Source: JAAYPI01 sp963668615
Lineage (GTDB): Bacteria; Bacteroidota; Bacteroidia; Bacteroidales; Paludibacteraceae
Reading direction: 5' to 3'
DNA: 64,000 bases
NCBI GenBank assembly: GCA_963668615.2
Contig: CAXXCL010000003.1
Location: 620,001-684,000 of the forward strand
Position numbers and translations under genes: made by a program. The notes beneath the pieces were generated by a model that worked only from the letters and a program-made list of their open reading frames with translations, was not told where the DNA came from and did not search any database. Shown here piece after piece: positions 45,460 through 54,159 of this stretch. Position 1 is the first letter of the stretch; the number at the start of each line of letters is the position of its first letter.

Positions 45460-46590
45460 ATGCTATTTGAAGAGATTATAGGTCAGACCGAAATAAAGAA
45501 CCGCTTGCTAAAAAGTGTGCAAGAAGGAAGAGTCCCACATGCACAGTTGTTTTACGGCAATGAAGGTGTAGGAAAAATGCCATTGGCTCTTGCTTATGCA
45601 CAATATATTTCTTGCACGAATAGGACAGAAAAGGATTCTTGTGGCGTTTGTCCATCGTGCGTAAAATTTCAAAAGAAAATACATCCTGATCTTCATTTTG
45701 TATTTCCTTTTGCAAAAGGAGAAAATAAAGGAAAAGAAAGGTGTGATGATTTTCTACCGGAATGGAGAGAATTTACAGCCAAAAACACTTATTTTGGACT
45801 TTCTGATTGGATGAATTTTCTTAATTTAGGAAACAAGCAAGCTACCATTTACGCAAATGAAAGCACAGAAATATTGCGTAAATTAAGCTTAAAAACTTAT
45901 GAATCCGATTACAAAACGATGATAATTTGGCTACCTGAAAGAATGCATATTTCTTGTTCTAATAAGCTATTGAAGATTTTAGAAGAGCCCCCGACAAAGA
46001 CTATTTTTTTACTTGTAAGCGAACAACCCGAAAAAATAATCTCAACTATTATCTCTCGCACACAATCAATTAACATCCCGAACATTGACAACCAAAGTGT
46101 TTGTGATGCATTAATAGAAAAGTACAAAGTATCGCAAAAAAATGCAGCTGATATATCACGAATATCTAACGGAAATTTTGTGCGTGCATTAAACATTATA
46201 AATACGAGTCAAGAAACCCAGAATAATTTTATCAACTATCGAGAAATGATGCTTCTTGCGTATGCTCGAAATGTAAGTGGTGCAAAAAAATGGGCGGAAG
46301 AAATTGGGGCTTCAACTAATGGGAGAGAAAAACAGAAATCATTCTTGCAATATGCACAACATATTACCCGCGAATGTTTTATAAAAAGAATTCACAACAA
46401 CGACTTAAACTATTTGATAGATTACGAATCTGATTTTTCAGATAAATTTTCTCGTTTTGTGGATGAGGATAATATTGAAAATTTAATGAATTATTTTGCT
46501 GATGGAGAGTCTGATATAGAGCAGAATGTACAAGCAAAATTCGTCTTCTTCGATTTATGCCTCAAATTGATGGCACAAATCAAAAAATAA
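45460..46590 (+). CDS. holB: DNA polymerase III delta' subunit
   Basis: Clamp-loader subunit, AAA+ fold. The P-loop position reads YGNEGVGKMPLALAY, with Met instead of Ser/Thr after the Lys, as expected for the non-ATPase delta' role. The zinc module CTNRTEKDSCGVCPSC (about residues 51-66) is intact, and the sensor region LLKILEEPPTKTIFLLVSE follows. The C-terminal collar domain is divergent. Length 376 residues. It lies 9 nt before ricT; holB-ricT-gldH is a conserved Bacteroidetes order. Confidence 0.93.
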   Translation: MLFEEIIGQTEIKNRLLKSVQEGRVPHAQLFYGNEGVGKMPLALAYAQYISCTNRTEKDSCGVCPSCVKFQKKIHPDLHFVFPFAKGENKGKERCDDFLPEWREFTAKNTYFGLSDWMNFLNLGNKQATIYANESTEILRKLSLKTYESDYKTMIIWLPERMHISCSNKLLKILEEPPTKTIFLLVSEQPEKIISTIISRTQSINIPNIDNQSVCDALIEKYKVSQKNAADISRISNGNFVRALNIINTSQETQNNFINYREMMLLAYARNVSGAKKWAEEIGASTNGREKQKSFLQYAQHITRECFIKRIHNNDLNYLIDYESDFSDKFSRFVDEDNIENLMNYFADGESDIEQNVQAKFVFFDLCLKLMAQIKK

Positions 46591-46598
46591 AATAAATT

Positions 46599-47735
46599 AT
46601 GGAATATAAATTAGCTCAGGGTAACTGCGGATTAAAAGTATGCGGTTGCAAAAAGAACTCTCAACAAATGCTCAGCGTATATGATTGGCTGGCTGATATT
46701 CCCGAAACCCAGCAAAACAGCAACTTTGTAGAAGTTCAATTTAAAAATACGCGTAAAGGTTATTTTCTTAATTCTAATAATTTAAAATTAGAAAAAGGAG
46801 ATATTGTTGCAGTAGAATCGACCCCTGGTCATGATATAGGAACCGTTACGCTAATTGGAATGCTTGTTAATCTTCAAATGAAGAAGAACGGTGTTGACCC
46901 GACAAACAGTGAAATAAAAAGAGTCTACCGAAAAGCCAAACAAACCGACCTCGATAAGTGGGAAGAATCGAAAGAGAAAGAGCACAATGCAATGCTTAAA
47001 GCTCGTAAAATAGCTCAAGATTTACATCTTAACATGAAAATCGGAGATGTAGAATATCAAGGCGATGGCAACAAAGCTATTTTTTATTACATCGCTGAAG
47101 AGCGTGTTGATTTTCGCCAACTTATTAAAGTCCTGGCGGAAGTGTTTCAAGTAAGAATTGAAATGAAACAAATTGGTGCTCGCCAAGAAGCAGGAAGAAT
47201 TGGCGGAACAGGACCTTGCGGAAGAGAGCTATGTTGCTCTACTTTTTTAAATAATTTTTCCTCTGTAGGAACAAATGCTGCAAGAGTTCAGGACATTTCC
47301 TTAAATCCACAAAAACTGGCAGGTCAATGTGCTAAACTCAAATGCTGTTTGAACTATGAACTAAGCTCTTACAACGAAGCATTAAAGGAATTTCCCGCCA
47401 AAGATATAGTATTGCAAACAATAGATTTAGATTATTATTTTTTCAAACTAGATGTTTTTGCTCGAAAAATAACTTACTCAACAGCACCAAATTTTCCACA
47501 AAACTTAGTTGAAATATCTGTTGATAGAGCAAAACAAGTAATTGAAATGAACAAGCAAAAAGAAAAACCGGAAAATTTAGCAGACGATAAAGAAGAAGAA
47601 AAGAAACCCTTGCCGGAATTTTCAGGTTCTGTGGGAGAAGATAGTTTAACGCGTTTTGACAGCAAAAAACCAAATCGAAATAATAACAATAGACGAAATC
47701 GAAATAGAGGTCCTAGAAAACCTGAACAAAATTAA
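46599..47735 (+). CDS. ricT: PSP1-domain protein RicT
   Basis: A 378-residue PSP1/RicT protein. In Bacillus, RicT with RicA and RicF carries iron-sulfur clusters and aids RNase Y processing; the Bacteroidetes role is unproven. The cysteine-rich parts are clear: GGTGPCGRELCCSTFL and AGQCAKLKCCLNYELSSYNE (about residues 203-265). The C-terminal tail is low-complexity, ending in an Asn/Arg-rich stretch. It is translated 9 nt after holB; gldH starts 5 nt after its stop. Confidence 0.93.
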   Translation: MEYKLAQGNCGLKVCGCKKNSQQMLSVYDWLADIPETQQNSNFVEVQFKNTRKGYFLNSNNLKLEKGDIVAVESTPGHDIGTVTLIGMLVNLQMKKNGVDPTNSEIKRVYRKAKQTDLDKWEESKEKEHNAMLKARKIAQDLHLNMKIGDVEYQGDGNKAIFYYIAEERVDFRQLIKVLAEVFQVRIEMKQIGARQEAGRIGGTGPCGRELCCSTFLNNFSSVGTNAARVQDISLNPQKLAGQCAKLKCCLNYELSSYNEALKEFPAKDIVLQTIDLDYYFFKLDVFARKITYSTAPNFPQNLVEISVDRAKQVIEMNKQKEKPENLADDKEEEKKPLPEFSGSVGEDSLTRFDSKKPNRNNNNRRNRNRGPRKPEQN

Positions 47736-47739
47736 AATC

Positions 47740-48222
47740 ATGAAGTCTTTTATAAAAAACATACGGTTGACAATAGTGATAGTCGGTTGTTTATCAACAC
47801 TTTTCTGTTCTTGTGCCAAACATCCGGCTTTTTCGGAGTATAAAGGAGTTGAAGTCTCCGGATGGGACAAAAATCGTCCTGTACATTTCAATGTTCCGAT
47901 GACTGATACCCTATCGAGGTTTGACATTCTTGTTAATGTAAGGAATGACAACTCCTACCCTTACCAAAATTTTTGGATGTTTATTAACTCAATATCTCCT
48001 TCGGGCATTAAACAAAAAGATACCATTGAGTGCTTTCTTGCTGACAATACAGGCAAATGGTTAGGAAAAGGCTTTTCTTCCACACGCGAAGTTTCCGTGT
48101 TATACTTCAAAGACATCAATTTTCCGGAAAAGGGGACATATCGATTTACAATACAACAGGGCATGAGAAGTAATTTCTTGCAAGGAATAGGTGGTATAGG
48201 TTTAACCATAAAAAAAAAGTGA
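47740..48222 (+). CDS. gldH: Gliding motility lipoprotein GldH
   Basis: A 160-residue lipoprotein: signal TIVIVGCLSTLFCSC ends in a lipobox at about Cys21. It has the GldH-type beta sandwich with VEVSGWDKNRPVHFNVP, RNDNSYPYQNFWMFI and RFTIQQGMRSNFLQGIGGIG, the last being the family's best signature. The frame extends upstream to 47656 inside ricT, but the ATG at 47740 begins a signal peptide and follows the ricT stop. GldH is needed for gliding in Flavobacterium (known); in non-gliding Bacteroidales its function is less clear. Confidence 0.92.
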   Translation: MKSFIKNIRLTIVIVGCLSTLFCSCAKHPAFSEYKGVEVSGWDKNRPVHFNVPMTDTLSRFDILVNVRNDNSYPYQNFWMFINSISPSGIKQKDTIECFLADNTGKWLGKGFSSTREVSVLYFKDINFPEKGTYRFTIQQGMRSNFLQGIGGIGLTIKKK

Positions 48223-48232
48223 AAGGTAGTAT

Positions 48233-48997
48233 ATGGGGAAAAATAAACTCCAAAAGTTTGAGGACATGGATTCCTATCCCCATGTTTTTCAGTGCCCTTT
48301 TAGCAAAATCAACCATGAGCCTTTTGAACTTAAAGGGTATTGGAATGAAAGATTCTTTCATAACGACAATCCTATCGTATTGGAATTGGGATGTGGCAAA
48401 GGAGAATATACGGTTGGATTGGGTAAACTTTTTCCACAAAAAAATTTCATTGGTGTCGATATAAAAGGTTCTCGTATGTGGACGGGAGCAAAAGAATCGT
48501 TACAGAATGAAATGAAGAATGTAGCTTTTTTACGGACAAGCATCGAGCTGATAGACTATTTCTTTTCCGAAAATGAGATTTCGGAAATTTGGCTTACGTT
48601 TCCGGATCCACAAATGAAAAAAACACGAAAACGGCTTACCTCAACGCGTTTTATGGCTCTTTATCAAAAAATCATGAAAGAAAATGGTATCATTCATTTA
48701 AAGACCGACAGTCCTTTCCTGTACACATACACTTGCCTTATGGCAAAACAAAACGATTATAAAATTCTGTTTCAAACAGATGATTTGTACCATTCAAATT
48801 GGGTAAACGATATTCTTTCTATCCAAACATTTTACGAACAACAATGGATTGAAAGGGGTCTGAACATTAAATATATACAATTTGAGCTCACCGGAAAAAC
48901 CACTTTTATGGAACCGGAAGATGAAATAGAATATGACTCCTACAGAAGTTTTAACCGAAGCAAAAGGAGTGGCAAAACAAACAACATAAACGAATAA
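48233..48997 (+). CDS. trmB: tRNA (guanine(46)-N7)-methyltransferase
   Basis: Methylates G46 in the tRNA variable loop using SAM. VLELGCGKGEYTVGLGKLFP (motif I, about residues 52-71), FIGVDIKGSRMWTGAKES, the ISEIWLTFPDPQMKKTRKR catalytic segment and LKTDSPFLYTYT match TrmB. Length 254 residues. It starts 10 nt after gldH and stops 3 nt before mrp, so it is translationally close-coupled to both. Confidence 0.95.
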   Translation: MGKNKLQKFEDMDSYPHVFQCPFSKINHEPFELKGYWNERFFHNDNPIVLELGCGKGEYTVGLGKLFPQKNFIGVDIKGSRMWTGAKESLQNEMKNVAFLRTSIELIDYFFSENEISEIWLTFPDPQMKKTRKRLTSTRFMALYQKIMKENGIIHLKTDSPFLYTYTCLMAKQNDYKILFQTDDLYHSNWVNDILSIQTFYEQQWIERGLNIKYIQFELTGKTTFMEPEDEIEYDSYRSFNRSKRSGKTNNINE

Positions 48998-49000
48998 ATC

Positions 49001-50071
49001 ATGACTATTTATCCAAAATTGATACTTGACGCATTGCGAAATGTACGTTATCCGGGAAATAACCAAGATATTGTCAGTAGCAATATGGTTGAAGATGACA
49101 TCAGAATTGAAGGAAATAAGGTCAGCTTTTCTCTCCTATTGAAAGCCAATGACCCGTTTGCCAAATCACTCGTAAAAGCTGCCGAACAAGCCATATTGGC
49201 ATATGTTAGCGAAGATATTGACATCAAAGGAAATATTTCAATAAAATCACTGCCGGCACCTAATCCATTGTTAAACACTAAATCACTTTCAAACATAAAA
49301 CATAAAATAGCCATCTCATCAGCTAAAGGAGGCGTCGGGAAATCGACGGTAGCATCCAATTTAGCAGTAGCATTGGCAAGAAAAGGTTATAAAGTAGGAC
49401 TCTTGGATGCTGATATATTCGGACCGTCCATCCCTAAAATGTTTAACATTGAGGACGAAAGACCTTTGGTCGAAAATGTTGATGGAAAAGATTTAATCAT
49501 TCCAATCGAAAAATTAGGAGTAAAAATCCTTTCTATCGGTTTTTTCATCGACAAAGAAAACCCCGTTATCTGGCGAGGAGGAATGGCAAGTAACGCCCTA
49601 AAACAGCTCATCAACGATGGTAAATGGGGAGATTTAGACTTCTTTCTAATTGATTTACCCCCGGGCACAAGCGATATACACCTCACACTTATCCAAACCA
49701 TTGATGTAGATGGTGCCATCATTGTAAGTACACCACAACAAGTGGCGTTAATAGATACGCTGAAAGGGATCAATATGTTCCAAAATGAAAAGGTCAATAT
49801 TCCTATCATCGGATTGATTGAAAATATGGCTTGGTTTACTCCCGCAGAATTACCCAACAATAAATATTATATCTTTGGAAAAGACGGTGGAAAAAATCTT
49901 GCTAAAGAAAAAGGAATCTCTTTTTTAGGACAAATACCGATTGTACAAAGCATTTGCGAAGCAGGAGACAATGGTTCTCCTATTGTTACAGAAGAAGATA
50001 ATATGGTTGGCACGGCTTTTGGTAGTATAACGGAAAATATCATTCAAAATATCAAAAAGACAATCAATTAG
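49001..50071 (+). CDS. apbC: Mrp/NBP35-family P-loop ATPase (iron-sulfur carrier type)
   Basis: A 356-residue protein with an N-terminal DUF59/MIP18-like domain (residues 1-90) and a ParA/MinD-type ATPase. Deviant Walker A ISSAKGGVGKSTVASNLAVA (about residues 107-126), then DADIFGPSIPKMF and DLPPGTSDIHLTL. Mrp proteins carry Fe-S clusters for target enzymes in other bacteria (family knowledge). Here the segment after the ENMAWF motif is TPAELPNNKYYIFG, so the usual C-x-x-C cluster motif is missing. That makes a cluster-carrier role less certain. Confidence 0.92.
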   Translation: MTIYPKLILDALRNVRYPGNNQDIVSSNMVEDDIRIEGNKVSFSLLLKANDPFAKSLVKAAEQAILAYVSEDIDIKGNISIKSLPAPNPLLNTKSLSNIKHKIAISSAKGGVGKSTVASNLAVALARKGYKVGLLDADIFGPSIPKMFNIEDERPLVENVDGKDLIIPIEKLGVKILSIGFFIDKENPVIWRGGMASNALKQLINDGKWGDLDFFLIDLPPGTSDIHLTLIQTIDVDGAIIVSTPQQVALIDTLKGINMFQNEKVNIPIIGLIENMAWFTPAELPNNKYYIFGKDGGKNLAKEKGISFLGQIPIVQSICEAGDNGSPIVTEEDNMVGTAFGSITENIIQNIKKTIN

Positions 50072-50105
50072 GACCGATATTTTTATTATACACGCAATTA
50101 ATAAG

Positions 50106-50113
50106 TATATTTG
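50106..50113 (+). promoter_or_regulatory. -7 element (TATATTTG) upstream of rsfS
   Basis: TATATTTG fits TAnnTTTG; 16 nt before the rsfS ATG. No convincing -33 element. It suggests an internal promoter for the rsfS-ftsH part of the run. Confidence 0.4.
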
Positions 50114-50129
50114 CATAAATTTAAACACA

Positions 50130-50486
50130 ATGGTGAAAACGAAAGAATTATTAGACACAATAGTAGCCGGAATTCAAGATAAAAAAGGTTCTAAAATAGT
50201 GGTTGTAGACCTTACTAAGTTAAACAATTGCATTTGTAAATATTTTGTTATTTGCGAAGGCACGTCTAATACACACGTTAATTCTACCGCACTATCATTG
50301 AAAGATTTTGTAAAAGAAAACACAAAAGAAAGACCCTTGGCAATGGAAGGTCTTGAAAATAGCGAATGGGTTGTGTTGGATTATGCAGACATCATGGTAC
50401 ACGTGATGCAACGAGAACCAAGAAACTTCTATGATTTGGAACATTTATGGGCTGACGCAAAAATCACAGAGATTGCCGATTTATAA
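50130..50486 (+). CDS. rsfS: Ribosome silencing factor RsfS
   Basis: Binds L14 on the 50S subunit and blocks subunit joining in starvation (known for RsfS/YbeB). At 118 residues with FVICEGTSNTHVNSTALSLK, MEGLENSEWVVLDYADIMVH and a final RNFYDLEHLWADAK it matches the family throughout. ftsH follows after 28 nt, a common pairing in Bacteroidetes. Confidence 0.95.
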   Translation: MVKTKELLDTIVAGIQDKKGSKIVVVDLTKLNNCICKYFVICEGTSNTHVNSTALSLKDFVKENTKERPLAMEGLENSEWVVLDYADIMVHVMQREPRNFYDLEHLWADAKITEIADL

Positions 50487-50514
50487 TTAGTTACATTAAT
50501 TTTGAGAATAATAT

Positions 50515-52572
50515 ATGGATAATAACCAACCCCAAAAGCCTATAAACAAGAAGCCTAAAGGAAAATTAGGGTTCAGTATGTATTGGTTTTATGGAGCTAT
50601 TGCAGCCTTTCTTATCGGCTCCACTTTTTTCATGAACGATACTGCAAAAAAAGAGGTATCTTACTCTGAATTTAAAACATATGCTGAAAAAGGATATGTT
50701 AAAACCATTGTAGTTGTTACAAACAAAAATGAAGCCGAGGTGGAAATAAAAAAAGATCCGGCGATACAAAAAGAAGTGTTTGGAGACAAAGGATCAACCA
50801 TTAAAGATAGAAAATTAAGCGTACGTATCCCTTCTCCCGAAAAGCTGGAAGAATTCACTTCCGAAAATGATAAAAAAGCGAATGCCACAACAGATGTTCG
50901 CTACGAAGAAAGAAAGGATTATTTGGACACCCTTCTTTGGTCGTTCGGGCCATTCGTTCTCATCATTATTATCTGGATTTTGGTAATGCGTAGAATGGGA
51001 GGAAATAATTCCGGTGCCGGTGGAATCTTTAATGTCGGTAAATCCAAAGCTCAACTTTTTGATAAAGGAGCTAACACGATGAAAGTTACCTTTAAAGATA
51101 TTGCCGGATTGGCTGAAGCGAAACAAGAAGTGCAAGAGATTGTAGACTTCCTTAAAAACCCCACGAAATATACTAATTTGGGAGGGAAAATTCCTAAAGG
51201 AGCATTGTTGGTAGGCCCTCCGGGAACCGGAAAAACATTACTTGCGAAAGCTGTCGCAGGAGAAGCTGATGTGCCGTTCTTTTCTATGTCGGGTTCCGAC
51301 TTTGTTGAAATGTTTGTGGGAGTAGGAGCTTCCCGCGTTCGTGATTTATTCCGTCAAGCAAAGGAAAAAGCACCCTGTATCATTTTCATCGATGAAATTG
51401 ATGCGGTGGGTAGAGCACGTGGCAAAAACCCATCTTTCAACTCTAATGACGAAAGGGAAAATACGTTAAATCAGTTACTCACAGAAATGGACGGGTTTGG
51501 TTCCAATAGCGGTGTTATAATTTTAGCTGCCACTAACCGTGCCGAAATCTTGGATAAAGCCTTGTTACGTGCCGGACGTTTTGACAGGCAAATACATGTA
51601 GATTTGCCGGATGTGCACGAAAGAAATGAAATATTCGGAGTACACCTTCGTCCTTTAAAATTAGCTGCCGATTTGAATATTGAATTTTTGGCAAAACAAA
51701 CTCCCGGATTTTCAGGAGCGGACATTGCCAATGTTTGTAACGAAGCTGCCCTAATTGCAGCAAGAAAAAACAAAACAGAAGTAGAAAAACAAGATTTCTT
51801 AGATGCCGTAGATAGAATTATCGGAGGTATGGAGAAGAAAAATAAAATTACTACTTCCGCAGAAAAAAAATCTATCGCTAATCACGAAGCAGGACACGCC
51901 TCCGTAAGTTGGCTGTTGGAATATGCCAATCCATTGGTAAAGGTAACTATCGTACCACGAGGTAAAGCATTAGGTGCGGCTTGGTATCTGCCGGAAGAAA
52001 GGCAACTAACAACCAAGGAACAACTATTGGATGAAATGTGTGCCATTTTGGGTGGACGAGCTGCAGAAGAAATTGTTTTTTCTAGAGTTTCTACAGGAGC
52101 ACTAAACGACTTGGAAAGAGCCAGTAAAATGGCTTACTCTATGGTAGTTTATTACGGCATGAGTGAAAAATTATCGAACATGAGTTATTTCGATTCATCA
52201 GGTTCCGACTATTCCTTCACCAAACCTTACAGCGAAAAAACGGCTGAGGTTATTGACATAGAAGTGCAAAAAATAATTTCAGAACAATACCAAAGAGCCA
52301 TTAAATTAATCACGGACAATAAAGAAAGACACGCTGCTCTAGCGAGTTTACTTATTGAAAAAGAAGTTATTTTTGCTGAAGATGTGGAACGTATTTTTGG
52401 CAAAAGACCTTGGGCTAGTCGCATGGACGAATTAATCAGCGAAAGTGAAAAAGAAAAGAAGGACAAAGAAACGGTAGAAGAAAAAAAAGATACAAATACT
52501 GAAGAGATGGGTAACGATTCCGAGAAAGGAGCAGAAAAACAAACACAAGAAGAAGATAAAGAATCGGTATGA
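50515..52572 (+). CDS. ftsH: ATP-dependent zinc metalloprotease FtsH
   Basis: Membrane-bound AAA+ protease for unfolded and regulatory proteins. Two transmembrane helices (about residues 20-40 and 143-162) flank a periplasmic domain; the AAA domain has Walker A GPPGTGKTLLAKA, Walker B IIFIDEIDAVG and second region of homology ILAATNRAEILDKALLRAGR. The zinc site is NHEAGHASVSWL (H-E-x-x-H). It is 685 residues, with a charged Glu/Lys-rich tail (about 640-685). Its stop overlaps the cdsA start by 4 nt (ATGA). Confidence 0.97.
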   Translation: MDNNQPQKPINKKPKGKLGFSMYWFYGAIAAFLIGSTFFMNDTAKKEVSYSEFKTYAEKGYVKTIVVVTNKNEAEVEIKKDPAIQKEVFGDKGSTIKDRKLSVRIPSPEKLEEFTSENDKKANATTDVRYEERKDYLDTLLWSFGPFVLIIIIWILVMRRMGGNNSGAGGIFNVGKSKAQLFDKGANTMKVTFKDIAGLAEAKQEVQEIVDFLKNPTKYTNLGGKIPKGALLVGPPGTGKTLLAKAVAGEADVPFFSMSGSDFVEMFVGVGASRVRDLFRQAKEKAPCIIFIDEIDAVGRARGKNPSFNSNDERENTLNQLLTEMDGFGSNSGVIILAATNRAEILDKALLRAGRFDRQIHVDLPDVHERNEIFGVHLRPLKLAADLNIEFLAKQTPGFSGADIANVCNEAALIAARKNKTEVEKQDFLDAVDRIIGGMEKKNKITTSAEKKSIANHEAGHASVSWLLEYANPLVKVTIVPRGKALGAAWYLPEERQLTTKEQLLDEMCAILGGRAAEEIVFSRVSTGALNDLERASKMAYSMVVYYGMSEKLSNMSYFDSSGSDYSFTKPYSEKTAEVIDIEVQKIISEQYQRAIKLITDNKERHAALASLLIEKEVIFAEDVERIFGKRPWASRMDELISESEKEKKDKETVEEKKDTNTEEMGNDSEKGAEKQTQEEDKESV

Positions 52573-53375
52573 TAAAGAATCTAATTCAACGAACATTAAC
52601 CGGATTTTTGTTCGTTACAGTGGTACTGCTAAGTATATACTTTCAAAAGGAGTATTATACTTTTTCTCTTTTATTCTTTATTTTAACAGGCGTTGCATTG
52701 TATGAATTTTATCGCATGATCAACCTTTATGAAGAAGTAAAACTGTCTTATCCGGTGCTTATTATAGCGGGATTGGTTCTTTATACGTGTTGCTTTTTAT
52801 TGTCGGCAGGGTTGACGTCTTATAAAATATTATTTGTCTATGCCTTATTTCTTGTTGCACTTGTAATCGGAGGATTATATACAAAAGAAAAAAAACCTAT
52901 CCACAATGTTGCGTTTGCCTTTTTGGGACAAGTAATGATAGCATTTCCGTTTGGCATTCTAAACGCCATTGCTTTTGAAGAAATACATTGGTTATTTGCT
53001 CTATTTATCCTCATCTGGGTGTATGATTCGGGAGCATATCTTTTTGGTGTAAAATTTGGCAAACACCACCTATGTGAACGTATTTCTCCCAAAAAAACAT
53101 GGGAAGGGTTTATCGGAGGGTTTATTGCAGCACTTTTGGCATCACTTATTTTTGCTCATTTTACACCTGAAATTGCGGTGTGGAAATGGTTGCTTTTTGC
53201 TACTTTTGTCGTCGTGTTTGGCACATGGGGCGATTTATCCGAATCATTATTAAAACGCTCGGTAAATGTGAAGGACTCAGGAAAATTACTGCCCGGACAT
53301 GGAGGAATACTCGATCGTTTCGACAGTTGCCTTTTGTTGGTTCCCATTATTTATTTTTACTTGCAAATAATATAG
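52569..53375 (+). CDS. cdsA: Phosphatidate cytidylyltransferase
   Basis: Makes CDP-diacylglycerol from phosphatidate and CTP, the branch point of phospholipid synthesis. A 268-residue protein with about eight transmembrane helices. The signature SLLKRSVNVKDSGKLLPGHG, continuing GILDRFD, is near the C-terminus. WVYDSGAYLFGVKFGKH also fits. The start overlaps ftsH by ATGA, indicating coupling; psd follows after 46 nt, so the next step of phosphatidylethanolamine synthesis is adjacent. Confidence 0.96.
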   Translation: MIKNLIQRTLTGFLFVTVVLLSIYFQKEYYTFSLLFFILTGVALYEFYRMINLYEEVKLSYPVLIIAGLVLYTCCFLLSAGLTSYKILFVYALFLVALVIGGLYTKEKKPIHNVAFAFLGQVMIAFPFGILNAIAFEEIHWLFALFILIWVYDSGAYLFGVKFGKHHLCERISPKKTWEGFIGGFIAALLASLIFAHFTPEIAVWKWLLFATFVVVFGTWGDLSESLLKRSVNVKDSGKLLPGHGGILDRFDSCLLLVPIIYFYLQII

Positions 53376-53421
53376 AGTATCCATAAAAACAAATATATTT
53401 AAATCTTAAATTGAGTCCTAA

Positions 53422-54084
53422 ATGAGAATTCACAAAGAAGGAAGAACTTTACTACTTATTTTATTTTTAACTCTCGCGATAGTAAACACATTAATATTTA
53501 TCATTTTCAGAACACCTATCGTACCTATCATAGCGTTAATCGTTTCAATAGGCTTTTTTATCTTTTTTACCCACTTTTTTAGGAGTCCGGAACGTATCGT
53601 TCTGGCTGATGAAAATTACATCATAGCTCCCGCCGACGGAAAAGTGGTAGTCATTGAACCCGTAGAAGAGCCTGAATATTTAAAAGGAAAATGCCGCCAA
53701 GTTTCCATTTTCATGTCTGTGTTTGACGTACATGCCAATTGGTATCCTCTTTCAGGTAAAGTTATCCACGTATCTCACCAAAACGGGCGAAGAATGGCGG
53801 CCTATTTACCCAAATCAAGCACCGAAAACGAACGTTCGACCATTGCCATAGAAGCTTGTAACAAACAAACCATTTTGGTTAGACAAATAGCAGGAGCGTT
53901 GGCTCGTCGTATTGTAACCTATGCAAAAGTGGGTGATAACTGCAAAATAAACAACCAACTCGGATTTATAAAATTCGGTTCACGTGTTGACATGTATCTT
54001 CCTTTGGATGCGGAAATTTTAGTCGACTTGTACGAAGAAGTCATTGGTAATGAGACAATCATTGCAAAATTGAAACACGACTAA
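53422..54084 (+). CDS. psd: Phosphatidylserine decarboxylase family protein
   Basis: Converts phosphatidylserine to phosphatidylethanolamine. A 220-residue short (type II-like) enzyme with two N-terminal helices (about 9-50), then DGKVVVIEPVEEPEYLKGKC, SIFMSVFDVHANWYPL and, near the C-terminus, IKFGSRVDMYLP. The Gly-Ser there is the autocleavage site that produces the pyruvoyl group (family knowledge). It is placed right after cdsA, as expected for one phospholipid pathway. Confidence 0.95.
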   Translation: MRIHKEGRTLLLILFLTLAIVNTLIFIIFRTPIVPIIALIVSIGFFIFFTHFFRSPERIVLADENYIIAPADGKVVVIEPVEEPEYLKGKCRQVSIFMSVFDVHANWYPLSGKVIHVSHQNGRRMAAYLPKSSTENERSTIAIEACNKQTILVRQIAGALARRIVTYAKVGDNCKINNQLGFIKFGSRVDMYLPLDAEILVDLYEEVIGNETIIAKLKHD

Positions 54085-54159
54085 CAATTCATTATTGATA
54101 CAACACTCGTTTTTACTTCTCCACTTTTTAATTAATGTGCCTTAATTCTTATATTTATA

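Noticed and set aside
47656..47739. Upstream start for gldH
   Set aside because: The extra 28 residues overlap the ricT coding end and would precede, rather than form, the lipoprotein signal. The ATG at 47740 fits.
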